Positions 55,688 to 63,760 of a stretch of DNA of 64,000 nucleotides are shown here, one piece after another. The notes under the pieces were generated by a model, which searched no databases, was not told where the DNA came from, and worked only from the letters and a program-made list of their open reading frames with translations. Origin of the DNA: Rossellomorea aquimaris (GTDB lineage: Bacteria > Bacillota > Bacilli > Bacillales > Bacillaceae_B); the NCBI RefSeq assembly GCF_020171925.1, contig NZ_JAIVAR010000003.1, forward strand, positions 1 through 64,000. Direction: 5' to 3'. The position numbers were made by a program, and so were the translations under genes. How positions within the stretch are numbered: position 1 is the stretch's first letter; each line of letters begins with the position of its first letter.

Positions 55688-57430
55688 ATGAAGCTCTCGA
55701 AGCAAACGTTAAAAAAGCAAATAGCCGTTGCCAATCATGAAAGACCGGCAGATCTCGTCATTAAAAACGGGCAGCTCGTGGATGTATTCAATCTGGAAAT
55801 CACGGAAGGGGATATTGCCATATCCGATGGGATGATCGTCGGCATCGGACCATTCGAAGGAAAGCAAGTGATCGATGCGGACAACAGATATATCTGCCCC
55901 TCCTTCATTGACGGACATGTCCATATCGAATCCTCAATGGTAACACCGGCAGAGTTCAGCAAGGTCGTCATCCCCCATGGCGTCACCACGGTCATTACGG
56001 ACCCGCATGAAATAGGGAATGTAGCTGGAACGGAAGGAATTCAGTTCATGCTCGATAACTCTGAAAATATTCCGTTGGATGTTTTCTGCATGCTGCCATC
56101 CTCCGTCCCGGCCACTCCTTTTGAAAATTCGGGGGCAGAGCTATTGGCTCCTGACCTGAAACCTTTTTATTCGCATGATCGTGTATTGGGATTAGCCGAG
56201 GTCATGGACTACCCTTCCCTTCAACGCACACAGAATTCCATCATTGATAAAATCATCGATGTCTCTATGGAGGAAGGAAAGATTGACGGACATTTGGCAG
56301 GGTTGAATTCGGATGCCATCAACATTTACCGATCAGCGGGCATTACAACCGATCACGAATGTCATACTGCTTCGGAGGCGAAGGAACGGTTGAAACGGGG
56401 AATGTATCTGCTGATCCGCGAAGGTTCCGTTGCCAAGGATTTGTCTTCACTCATTGGAGTCGTGACAGAAAAAAATGCACGTCGCTGCCTATTCTGTACC
56501 GATGATAAACATATTGATGACCTGATCAAGGATGGCAGCATCGATCACAACGTACGCCTTGCCATCAAGGAAGGCGTCGACCCGCTACTCGCAATCAGCA
56601 TGGCGACCATCAACGCTGCCGAATGCTATGGTTTGTCAACTAAAGGAGCAATCGCGCCGGGGTATGAAGCGGACTTCCTTTTACTCGATGATCTTGATTC
56701 CATCAAAATAGCGGAAGTTTATAAAAAAGGGCAGCTCGTGGCAAAGTCAGGAAAGGTGATTGGAGATGGGATCCCTGAGTCTGCACCTTCAGAGTCACTG
56801 ACGAACACCGTCAAGATTCAGCCGCTTTCTGAAAAAGATCTCCGCATCCCCCTTCATGAAAGCAATAAAGCCAACATCATCGAAATCATTCCGAATTCAC
56901 TTCGCACATCGAAAGTGACAGAAACCGTAACGGTCGAGGATGGTAGCTTTACGCCTTCGATTACAATGGACCAGCTCAAGATTTGCGTAATCGAGAGGCA
57001 CCATCATACCGGAAACATAGGGAGGGGGATCCTTAAGGGACTGGGTATCAAACAAGGAGCGATTGCCACGACGGTAGCACACGATTCTCATAATATTGTC
57101 GCCGCCGGGACCAACGATTCCGATCTCTTAAGTGCAGTGCATGCGTTGGAAGAGTTAAACGGAGGGCTCGTAGTGGTCAAAGAGGGGAACGTGATTGCTT
57201 CACTGGCCCTTCCGATTGCAGGACTGCTATCAGACGGGGACTCAGATACTGTTTACAACGGTCTTCACATGATAAAATCCGCGCTCACTGAAGTCGGATT
57301 CGAAGGGAATTTCAATCCTTTTCTTACCTTGTCCTTCCTGACATTACCCGTCATCCCCTCCATAAAGATCACGGATCTTGGGTTGTTTGATGTAGAGAGC
57401 TTTCAGCATATTTCGGTGGAAGCAGAATGA
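55688..57430 (+). CDS. adeC: adenine deaminase
   Basis: A 580-residue amidohydrolase that converts adenine to hypoxanthine plus ammonia. Metal ligands are in GHVHIESSM (H77, H79), the Glu block PHEIGNVAG, HLAGLNSDA and FCTDDKHIDDL. The adenine-deaminase C-terminal domain follows (RHHHTGNIGRGILKG). The ATG at 55688 has AAGGAGGA at 5 bases. The upstream guanine-class riboswitch predicts shut-off when its product hypoxanthine, or guanine, is abundant. Confidence 0.95.
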   Translation: MKLSKQTLKKQIAVANHERPADLVIKNGQLVDVFNLEITEGDIAISDGMIVGIGPFEGKQVIDADNRYICPSFIDGHVHIESSMVTPAEFSKVVIPHGVTTVITDPHEIGNVAGTEGIQFMLDNSENIPLDVFCMLPSSVPATPFENSGAELLAPDLKPFYSHDRVLGLAEVMDYPSLQRTQNSIIDKIIDVSMEEGKIDGHLAGLNSDAINIYRSAGITTDHECHTASEAKERLKRGMYLLIREGSVAKDLSSLIGVVTEKNARRCLFCTDDKHIDDLIKDGSIDHNVRLAIKEGVDPLLAISMATINAAECYGLSTKGAIAPGYEADFLLLDDLDSIKIAEVYKKGQLVAKSGKVIGDGIPESAPSESLTNTVKIQPLSEKDLRIPLHESNKANIIEIIPNSLRTSKVTETVTVEDGSFTPSITMDQLKICVIERHHHTGNIGRGILKGLGIKQGAIATTVAHDSHNIVAAGTNDSDLLSAVHALEELNGGLVVVKEGNVIASLALPIAGLLSDGDSDTVYNGLHMIKSALTEVGFEGNFNPFLTLSFLTLPVIPSIKITDLGLFDVESFQHISVEAE

Positions 57431-57447
57431 TTTCAATGAATAGGCAG

Positions 57448-57486
57448 ATCCGATTCCTTTCCAATCAGAGGAATCGGATTTTTTAT
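57448..57486 (+). terminator. terminator of adeC
   Basis: ATCCGATTCCT / AGGAATCGGAT arms with a 10-base loop, then TTTTT. Confidence 0.92.
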
Positions 57487-57513
57487 GTCCCCTAGCCGCA
57501 ACCTTTCCATACA

Positions 57514-57555
57514 AAAAAGCTTTCATCCCAAGGTACCTTGGAACAAAAGCTTTTA
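57514..57555 (-). terminator. terminator of the sortase operon
   Basis: AAAAGCTTT outer arms and CCAAGGTACCTTGG inner palindrome form one long hairpin, overlapping the sortase stop codon, with TTTTT after it on the reverse strand. Confidence 0.85.
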
Positions 57556-58161
57556 CGTTTCATGTTGCTGATCTTTTAACTCGGTATATACGACGAGTCT
57601 TTCTACATAATTGTGCATCTCACGATCAAAGTATCCGGTGCATGTAATGAGATTCAGCCGTCGTTTATCGGTAGGACCGAAGATTTCCCTCATCGGTGCA
57701 TCATCTTTTTGATAAGCGACCTTCTCTTTCACAACAAATGTGAGCTCAGTCCCCTCTTCGTCACGAACATGGATTTCATCACCTTTGTTCAGTTCCTTCA
57801 ACCGAAAAAAAACCGCTGGTGCTTTTTCATTGTCTACATGCGCTGCCAGGACTGCATTCCCTGACTCACCTGGTTCTGTACCGGGACCGAACCACGCTAC
57901 ATCTTCTCCGTTTTTAGGCAGTTCCATATTCCCCTCTTCATCGAGGCCGAATTCTTTGACGGATGCTTCGAGGTCAAGAGCAGGAATCGACAAAGCCGTA
58001 GGGATGATGCCTTCACTTGAAGAAGCTTGACGGTCAGAATTTTTCACAGGTTGAACAGGCTGTATAACGGATGCTTCTTTGATTTTCTCAAATGATTGAG
58101 GCTCTTCTGCAGAACAACCTGCAAGAAGAGCCATCAAACTAATCGTTAAAAGCAATCTCAT
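57553..58161 (-). CDS. class F-like sortase, lipoprotein-type
   Basis: A 202-residue sortase with the catalytic triad H108 (LAAHVDN), C174 (LITCTGYF) and R188 (VERLVVY). The N-terminus is unusual: LLAGC (C16) is a good lipobox, so the enzyme may be lipid-anchored rather than held by a transmembrane helix. It follows the DUF4397 protein gene with a TAATG overlap. That neighbour ends in a sorting signal, so it is the likely substrate. Confidence 0.87.
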   Translation of the reverse strand: MRLLLTISLMALLAGCSAEEPQSFEKIKEASVIQPVQPVKNSDRQASSSEGIIPTALSIPALDLEASVKEFGLDEEGNMELPKNGEDVAWFGPGTEPGESGNAVLAAHVDNEKAPAVFFRLKELNKGDEIHVRDEEGTELTFVVKEKVAYQKDDAPMREIFGPTDKRRLNLITCTGYFDREMHNYVERLVVYTELKDQQHET

Positions 58162-58952
58162 TACTTCACAAGCTTCTTGCGAGCCACAAATGCGATTGCC
58201 GCACCGCCAAGTACAACAGATGCAAGGGCGATCGGAAGTGAAGAAGCGTCTTCTTCAGCAGCTCCCCCCATGCCTGTTTCAGGCATGCTGCCTGGCATTA
58301 ATGTGTAATCCTTCAGGACAAGTACTTCCAATTGATCCGCTGTATTGATCGCAAATACGCTGTATACTGTATTTTCTTCTAGCATCGTCCCGGAAAGGTC
58401 CAATACTTGGTCACCTTCGGGCGTTCTGATTTCAAGGTCATAGGTACCTGGATCAAGCTCTTTGTAGTCCGTGATTGCTTTGAACTCTGCACCGCTGAAT
58501 AAGGCGTCTCCCCCGATCGGTCCCACATCGACAGTAGGGGCATCAGGTGAAAGGTGTCCCACACGCACTTTCGTCATTCCTTCAGTTACTTCCATTGAAT
58601 CCTGTGCAACAACCAGTTCCAAGTTATCCAATGTATTAGCGGCTGCTACTGTATAAGCCATGCCTTCTTCGACTGTAAGCATTTGGGAAATGACAGGTTC
58701 TTCAGTTCCCATTGTGCCCGCCGCATAGATTTCTACCTTATGTTCTCCTGCAGGGAGATTCATATAATCGGTCGCTGCTTTGAATTCAGCACCTTCAACG
58801 ACTGCCTTATCATCTACATATACATCCACTGCTGGTGCATCGGGTGAAGCATGCACGATGCGCACCATCGCGTCATTTTCGGCAGCCATCGCACCGCCGG
58901 CAAGTGTTGCCATCATTATGGCAGCAACAAAAATCGAGAAAATCTTTTTCAT
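58161..58952 (-). CDS. DUF4397 tandem-domain surface protein with MPETG sorting signal
   Basis: A 263-residue secreted protein: signal peptide (cleavage after AMA, ~23), then two DUF4397 domains (VRIVHASPDAPAVDVYVDD and VRVGHLSPDAPTVDVGPIGG). The C-terminal sorting signal is MPETG (223-227), a hydrophobic helix and RKKLVK. The motif has Met where sortase A substrates have Leu. The start at 58952 has AAAGGAG; the frame opens 20 codons earlier. Probably anchored by the sortase encoded directly downstream. Confidence 0.9.
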   Translation of the reverse strand: MKKIFSIFVAAIMMATLAGGAMAAENDAMVRIVHASPDAPAVDVYVDDKAVVEGAEFKAATDYMNLPAGEHKVEIYAAGTMGTEEPVISQMLTVEEGMAYTVAAANTLDNLELVVAQDSMEVTEGMTKVRVGHLSPDAPTVDVGPIGGDALFSGAEFKAITDYKELDPGTYDLEIRTPEGDQVLDLSGTMLEENTVYSVFAINTADQLEVLVLKDYTLMPGSMPETGMGGAAEEDASSLPIALASVVLGGAAIAFVARKKLVK

Positions 58953-59005
58953 CTTTTCCACTCCTTTTGTTTTGTTCAAGTTTTGTATTAAACTTGTAAA
59001 TATAA

Positions 59006-59022
59006 TGTACAATCATTGTACA
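59006..59022. promoter_or_regulatory. palindromic operator upstream of the sortase operon
   Basis: TGTACAATCATTGTACA is a perfect 17-bp dyad (8-1-8), 54 bases upstream of the DUF4397 gene start and within its probable promoter. I cannot assign a regulator. Confidence 0.6.
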
Positions 59023-59135
59023 AAATATTCAACTCTTAAACTGCCAACTCAGCACATTGAAGAATAACCACTCCATTGACCCTCCGATTCAGTGTGCCAA
59101 TTCCTCGTATGATAGGGGCATTCAATTCCATATAG

Positions 59136-59173
59136 AAAGGGGCACTCTTCAACTTCTTGAAGAGTGCCCCTTT
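59136..59173 (-). terminator. terminator of floT
   Basis: AAAGGGGCACTCTTCAA / TTGAAGAGTGCCCCTTT perfect arms with a 4-base loop, three bases past the flotillin stop. Confidence 0.92.
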
Positions 59174-59176
59174 AAT

Positions 59177-60694
59177 TTAGTGTTTGTCTTCCCCTTGTGC
59201 TTGTTCTTCCTCTTTTGTGTCTTCTTGATCTTTCGCGGCTGCGATTTCCCTTTCGCCTGTTTGGTTGATCACAGGCTGATAAGGGCGCTCCGGTTTCCGA
59301 TCCGCATATGACCTCAGCAATTGTCCGACATCGATACCCGTCATTTCCTTCAAAGGTTCCTGCATATCAAGCATCGTCCTGGTGATGCTCTTCCCGAACG
59401 ATGGAACGCCCTGTCCATTTCCGGAATCAATGATCTTGACTGAGTCGATATTGTTTAACGGCTGTGCAATCTTTTCTGCAAAGACCGGTAGCATCTCGAT
59501 CAACTTCTCGGTGATGATGACATCGCCATGTTTTTCCATCGCTTCAGCCAATAGTTTTCTTGCTTCCGCTTCTGCTTTCCCTCGTTCCCTGATGACATCT
59601 GCCTCTGCAGACCCCTCTTCACGGCGGATTTTCGCTTTTGCTTCACCATCGATTTCCGCTTTACGTGCTTCGGCTTCCGCTTTACGGGTCGTTTCATAAT
59701 ATTCAGCGTCTGCTTTTGTCTGACGGACTTTCGATTCTTCCGCCTCAAGCTTGACCGCTCGTTCCCTCTCAAGGAATTGAAGTGTCAATTCTTCCTCTTT
59801 CACTTCCTTGGCAAGCTTTGCTTTCTCCAATTCATACGATTGCTCGGATTTGGCTCTGGCCCGTTCTGTTTCTTCCTTGAAGGCAGCATCTTTGATGTCC
59901 TTTTCCTTTTTCGACTCTGCAATTGAAATTTGGCGCTTGTATTCTTCTTCTTTTGCTTCCTGATCCGTCTGTGCGCGGTGAATCCGTGTTTCTCGTTCCG
60001 TATTGGCTTCGGCAATTTCAGCTTGCTTCCTGACTTCCGCGATCCGTGGACGTCCCAGATTCTTTAAGTATCCATTTTCTTCATCGGCATCACGTATGTC
60101 GGTCAAGCCAAGTGATGTGATCTTAAAGCCCATCAGATCGAGCTGTTTCTGGGCGATTTCAGATACATCCGCATTGAACTTCTCACGGTTGCTGTTGATA
60201 TCCTCTACGGTCATTTTGGATAAAATGGCCCGAAGGTTACTTCCCAATACCTCGATGATTTCATCTTCGATTTCTTTCTGATTTTTCCCAAGGAATTGCT
60301 CTGCATAATTGGCGATCCCGTTCAATGTGTCCGCCACCTTCACCATCGCAACCGCATCCGCCACGATCGGCACCCCGCCGTTCGTGTACACACGCGGCGT
60401 TGACAGCTTCAATTGGAAAGATGTCAGATTAACCGGTGTACTTGTTTGAAATCGTCTAAGGCGATATCCCCCACCCCTGATGATCTTCATTGAACGTCCT
60501 TCCTGATCGGTGAATATATTTGTTTCTTTTTCCGGATCTCCTAGTTTCGGACCAGTGATGATCAAAGCCTGATTGGACTTTGCCGTGCGGTAGCGGAATC
60601 TCATCCAGAAATAATATGCGATTCCTACAATGGCCGCCAAGATCAATACTGGAACAAGGATCATCATAATCCCAATGATTGTTAGTGAACCCAT
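59177..60694 (-). CDS. floT: flotillin FloT
   Basis: A 505-residue membrane-scaffold protein: N-terminal hydrophobic hairpin (~5-30), SPFH/Band 7 domain (~45-230) and a long Glu/Ala/Lys-rich coiled coil (~235-400). A C-terminal segment follows with VKIIDSGNGQGVPSFGKS. It organises functional membrane microdomains and affects fluidity, secretion and signalling. Matches B. subtilis FloT (YuaG). In B. subtilis it is in an operon with the NfeD protein YuaF; here the bases upstream hold no such gene. Confidence 0.94.
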   Translation of the reverse strand: MGSLTIIGIMMILVPVLILAAIVGIAYYFWMRFRYRTAKSNQALIITGPKLGDPEKETNIFTDQEGRSMKIIRGGGYRLRRFQTSTPVNLTSFQLKLSTPRVYTNGGVPIVADAVAMVKVADTLNGIANYAEQFLGKNQKEIEDEIIEVLGSNLRAILSKMTVEDINSNREKFNADVSEIAQKQLDLMGFKITSLGLTDIRDADEENGYLKNLGRPRIAEVRKQAEIAEANTERETRIHRAQTDQEAKEEEYKRQISIAESKKEKDIKDAAFKEETERARAKSEQSYELEKAKLAKEVKEEELTLQFLERERAVKLEAEESKVRQTKADAEYYETTRKAEAEARKAEIDGEAKAKIRREEGSAEADVIRERGKAEAEARKLLAEAMEKHGDVIITEKLIEMLPVFAEKIAQPLNNIDSVKIIDSGNGQGVPSFGKSITRTMLDMQEPLKEMTGIDVGQLLRSYADRKPERPYQPVINQTGEREIAAAKDQEDTKEEEQAQGEDKH

Positions 60695-60889
60695 GCTTAC
60701 CTACCCCCTATAATTTTTCAGCAAATAAATCTCTGCTGGTTTGTAATTGGTTATATGACTATTTACGGCTCTAGCCCACCAAAAGTTTCATAAGATTGGA
60801 AAAATAATAGAAATTCTCTTTTATCTGACATATCCATGCTCCCTGGATGTCGAATGTGGTAGAATAAGAGCGTTCACAATTTCATTATT

Positions 60890-61062
60890 GCCCGTTGGTG
60901 GAGAGTACGACGCTGCACTCTCCTTAATAGGGAAGCTGGTGAAAATCCAGCGCGGTCCCGCCACTGTATAGCCGAGATTTCTTATGAACACCCACTGTTT
61001 CAATTGTGAAATGGGAAGGGATAAGACATCGCCGAAGCTGAGCCAGGAGACCTGCCAATCGG
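60890..61062 (+). ncRNA. cobalamin (B12) riboswitch
   Basis: Core elements are in order: TTAATAGGGAA, GCTGGTGAAAATCCAGC, GCGGTCCCGCCACTG, then GCCGAAGCTG and the B12 box AGCCAGGAGACCTGCC (61041-61056). An intrinsic terminator follows at 61151-61197 and the thioesterase gene starts after that. Boundaries of the outer helix are approximate. The 523-base region 60695-61217 holds only this RNA. Confidence 0.95.
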
Positions 61063-61150
61063 GAAGAACACAGAGTTCCTACGGGAGATAGGAGGGTGTT
61101 ACGCCAGATGGAACGACACACAAGATCGCATTGGATCATGATCGTCCGAT

Positions 61151-61197
61151 TGGAATAACTGCATCTTCTGGTAATGGAAGATGTTTTTTTTATTCCA
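61151..61197 (+). terminator. terminator of the cobalamin riboswitch
   Basis: CATCTTC / GAAGATG stem with T8, enclosed by GGAAT/ATTCC. It precedes the thioesterase ribosome-binding site, consistent with transcriptional attenuation. Confidence 0.85.
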
Positions 61198-61217
61198 AGA
61201 AGGACGGGGAGATGAAC

Positions 61218-61694
61218 ATGTTGGAACAAGCTTATCCAGTTGATCGTTCACGTACGATCCAAACAAAATTGGTATTGCCGCCTGATACGAATCATATGCA
61301 GACAATCTTCGGGGGAAAGGTATTGGCATTTATCGATGAAATCGCTGCACTTTCAGCCATGAAGCATTCAAGCTCGGTGGTGGTCACGGCTTCAATCGAT
61401 TCGGTTGATTTCCTGTCATCCGCAACGGTCGGGGACGCACTCAGCCTTGAGGCGATTGTCACTTCCACGGGAAGGACTTCGATGGAGGTGTATGTGAAGG
61501 TGCACTCTACCAATTTACTGACCGGAGTGAAAACATTGACGACAGAATCATTCCTAACGATGGTCGCTGTTGATGAAAATGGAAAGCCTAAGCCGGTGCC
61601 TGGAGTGATACCGGAAACAGAAGAGGAAAAGAGGCTATACACGACGGCGGTTTTGCGGAAAGAGTATAGGAAGAATCGGGCGTTGGTCAAATAA
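61218..61694 (+). CDS. acyl-CoA thioesterase (hotdog fold, YkhA-like)
   Basis: A 158-residue hotdog thioesterase: N-terminal block LVLPPDTNHMQTIFGGKVLAFID with the catalytic Asn/Asp region and a DSVDFLSSATVGDALSLEA second block. It hydrolyses acyl-CoA, chain-length preference unknown. The second ATG (61218) has GGGGAG at 6 bases; the frame opens within the riboswitch terminator. It is the only gene downstream of a cobalamin riboswitch, an unusual pairing. Confidence 0.88.
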   Translation: MLEQAYPVDRSRTIQTKLVLPPDTNHMQTIFGGKVLAFIDEIAALSAMKHSSSVVVTASIDSVDFLSSATVGDALSLEAIVTSTGRTSMEVYVKVHSTNLLTGVKTLTTESFLTMVAVDENGKPKPVPGVIPETEEEKRLYTTAVLRKEYRKNRALVK

Positions 61695-61750
61695 TGGGGG
61701 AGGCAAACCGTTTTTAGTGGAAACGTCAAAGTTTTGAATCATGGATGATA

Positions 61751-61785
61751 AAAAGCCTTTCTCTACCATAAGAGAAAGGCTTTTT
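61751..61785. terminator. bidirectional terminator, thioesterase/DUF3231
   Basis: AAAAGCCTTTCTCT / AGAGAAAGGCTTTT perfect arms with a 6-base loop, adjoining the DUF3231 stop codon. Confidence 0.92.
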
Positions 61786-62334
61786 CTACTTGACCGGAGC
61801 CCCCGGCGGGATATAGGCAGGGGGGATCTTCAGCCATCCGCGTTCTTTCATTTTCGTTTTCAATTCCAATCCGAGTACGGACTTTTCGGATTGAAAACGG
61901 ATCCACATCAATCCGATGTCATTCCTTACGCTTTGACTATTATTCGTCGCGCACATCACGATGTTTGTTGCAATCTTTGCTGAGATCAAATTGGCGATTT
62001 CGGTGTCCGTTGCTTTTACGCCGAGAGGGATGCTATCAGGATCCGATACCGGTTTCTTCTCTGACGTGTCCGATAGGGGAATCCCTTCTCTCAGCATGAA
62101 TTCTTCAAGTGTCTGCATTTGGTGAAGGGCAAGCCTTTTGGTTTCCTTCAAAAGATGCACCAGGTCTTTGTCCTTCGTTGTGTTTAATGAAGCTTCAAGA
62201 ATCGGCACTTCCTCCGCAATCGCAGTATAATACAACCAGCAACCCATTGCCTCTCCGATATGGGGACGGGGTTTCGGTTCATCATCGAACCGTGTCCTCA
62301 AGTAATCAAGTAATGCTTCCAATGAATTAGGCAA
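61786..62334 (-). CDS. DUF3231 single-domain protein
   Basis: A 182-residue, mostly helical ferritin-like protein of the DUF3231 family: DEPKPRPHIGEAMGCWLYYT near the N-terminus, then REGIPLSDTSEKKP and the final LKERGWLKIPPAY. Many members carry two tandem copies; this has one. Found in sporulating bacilli, function unknown. Start is TTG at 62334 behind GGTAGGTGG; the frame opens at 62370 but that ATG lacks a site. Confidence 0.8.
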   Translation of the reverse strand: MPNSLEALLDYLRTRFDDEPKPRPHIGEAMGCWLYYTAIAEEVPILEASLNTTKDKDLVHLLKETKRLALHQMQTLEEFMLREGIPLSDTSEKKPVSDPDSIPLGVKATDTEIANLISAKIATNIVMCATNNSQSVRNDIGLMWIRFQSEKSVLGLELKTKMKERGWLKIPPAYIPPGAPVK

Positions 62335-62408
62335 AGAACATCCACCTACCCTTTTAAAAGAAGTATGCACCCAATAGGATAACCAAAATACTCCAAACTA
62401 CTCTTATC

Positions 62409-62452
62409 AAAGGTACGTCCCTCACCGCTTTAAAGCGGTGAGGGACGTACCT
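62409..62452. repeat. 44-bp palindromic repeat, copy 7
   Basis: Perfect 22-bp arms with inner pairs ACCGC/GCGGT. It lies 3 bases past the DUF4179 gene stop. Confidence 0.93.
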
Positions 62453-62455
62453 TCT

Positions 62456-63760
62456 TTATTGTAGTGGGATTTTGATGTTTCCTTTGATCCAGGATGGGTA
62501 GTCCTTCAGTTCGAATGTGATTGGGGATGGGCCGTCATTCTTTGAGTATGGAAACCCAAATTGATGATCTCCAGTCATGATGAAGCTACTTAAATCATGT
62601 TTCTTTCCATCTGCGTCCACATAGGAATTAAAAGGATTTAGTTCATCGGCTTGCCTGTAATATTTGTCCCAAGCAAACAGGAGTACATCATCTTCTACCT
62701 TCACTGATGCCAATCGACCATCTGGAGCTTTAAGGACTTTCTCTTCTGCAGGATCGACGACTACTTCTAAATGGTCTTTATCAAGAGCCCTGATGGAATC
62801 GAAAGCAAGATATAATTCTTCCGGATTCTCAAAATAATTGCTCTGTAGATAATACGTGATTTTGTCTGAATCACCGCTTGCCACAACGCCATTCGAAATC
62901 TTCGACCATGTTTCCCCATGCTCATCCACAAGTCTCAGGTCCTCGATATTGAAAATCCTCATTGAATTCGACTGTGGAAATTCAAACGAAACCGCTGTGC
63001 GGGTCGGAGCCACCCTTACTTCTCCTACATGAATCTCCTGGCCCTCGATTGTAAACGTCTCGTCTATCCGAACGGTTCTTGTCTTCCCAATTTTATCACG
63101 GTCAACCTTGAAAGGGATCTTCCATTCCCCACTCAGTTCCTTCTCCCCTTCCTCCAAGTGAAGGACAAACTGATAGTCTTGTTCTTTCAGGGGTTGTTTG
63201 AGCCCGATGGTTGCTGAATACAACCCTTTTTTGTTTTCTAAGTCTTCACCACCATAAGATAAAGATGTGACTGGAACTTTATCTCCTTCTTCGGTTTGAA
63301 GATCGATCCTGGAAGAGTGGACTTCCTCCAATGCACGGTCGGCAGACTCAAAGGAATAAAACAATACAAGTTGTTCCTCATCCACGATAAACGAGTCCAG
63401 CGTGATGGTTATACCATGATGTTCATCCGATGCCCCCGCCTTCTGAACATAATCATTCTCGATTGACGAAAGTAATCCTTTATCCATTCTGACCAGTTCT
63501 ACAATCTTCTCCATACCGGGCATGCCGCTCACCAATCGGGCAAAGTCAGTTGACATGCGCAAAGATCCGGCAAATACAACCAATATTAGGACAACGGCTG
63601 CTGAAGCAACCCAAGCCCTGGCAGCCTGGTTTTTTTTCGAGGCACGTTTTCCTTTTCGGATTCCAGCAAGAATGGCATCATCCAGTCTGTGATGAGGTAT
63701 TGAGGCCTCTTGTAGCTCCTGCTTCGTTTCGCTCAGCTTCTTTTCTTCGTGTTCATACAT
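62456..63760 (-). CDS. DUF4179 anti-sigma factor-like membrane protein
   Basis: A 434-residue single-pass protein: cytoplasmic N-terminus (1-48, EKKLSETKQELQEASIPHHRLDDAILAGIRKGKR), membrane helix (~51-70) and a large extracellular beta-rich part with the DUF4179 domain. Encoded directly after an ECF sigma factor and overlapping its stop codon (ATGTATGA), so it probably sequesters that sigma factor. The ATG at 63760 fits AGGAGG; the GTG at 63769 lies inside the site. Confidence 0.87.
   Translation of the reverse strand: MYEHEEKKLSETKQELQEASIPHHRLDDAILAGIRKGKRASKKNQAARAWVASAAVVLILVVFAGSLRMSTDFARLVSGMPGMEKIVELVRMDKGLLSSIENDYVQKAGASDEHHGITITLDSFIVDEEQLVLFYSFESADRALEEVHSSRIDLQTEEGDKVPVTSLSYGGEDLENKKGLYSATIGLKQPLKEQDYQFVLHLEEGEKELSGEWKIPFKVDRDKIGKTRTVRIDETFTIEGQEIHVGEVRVAPTRTAVSFEFPQSNSMRIFNIEDLRLVDEHGETWSKISNGVVASGDSDKITYYLQSNYFENPEELYLAFDSIRALDKDHLEVVVDPAEEKVLKAPDGRLASVKVEDDVLLFAWDKYYRQADELNPFNSYVDADGKKHDLSSFIMTGDHQFGFPYSKNDGPSPITFELKDYPSWIKGNIKIPLQ

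Noticed and set aside
61131..61217. Longer N-terminus for the thioesterase
   Set aside because: The extension is encoded by the riboswitch terminator; the ATG at 61218 has the GGGGAG site.
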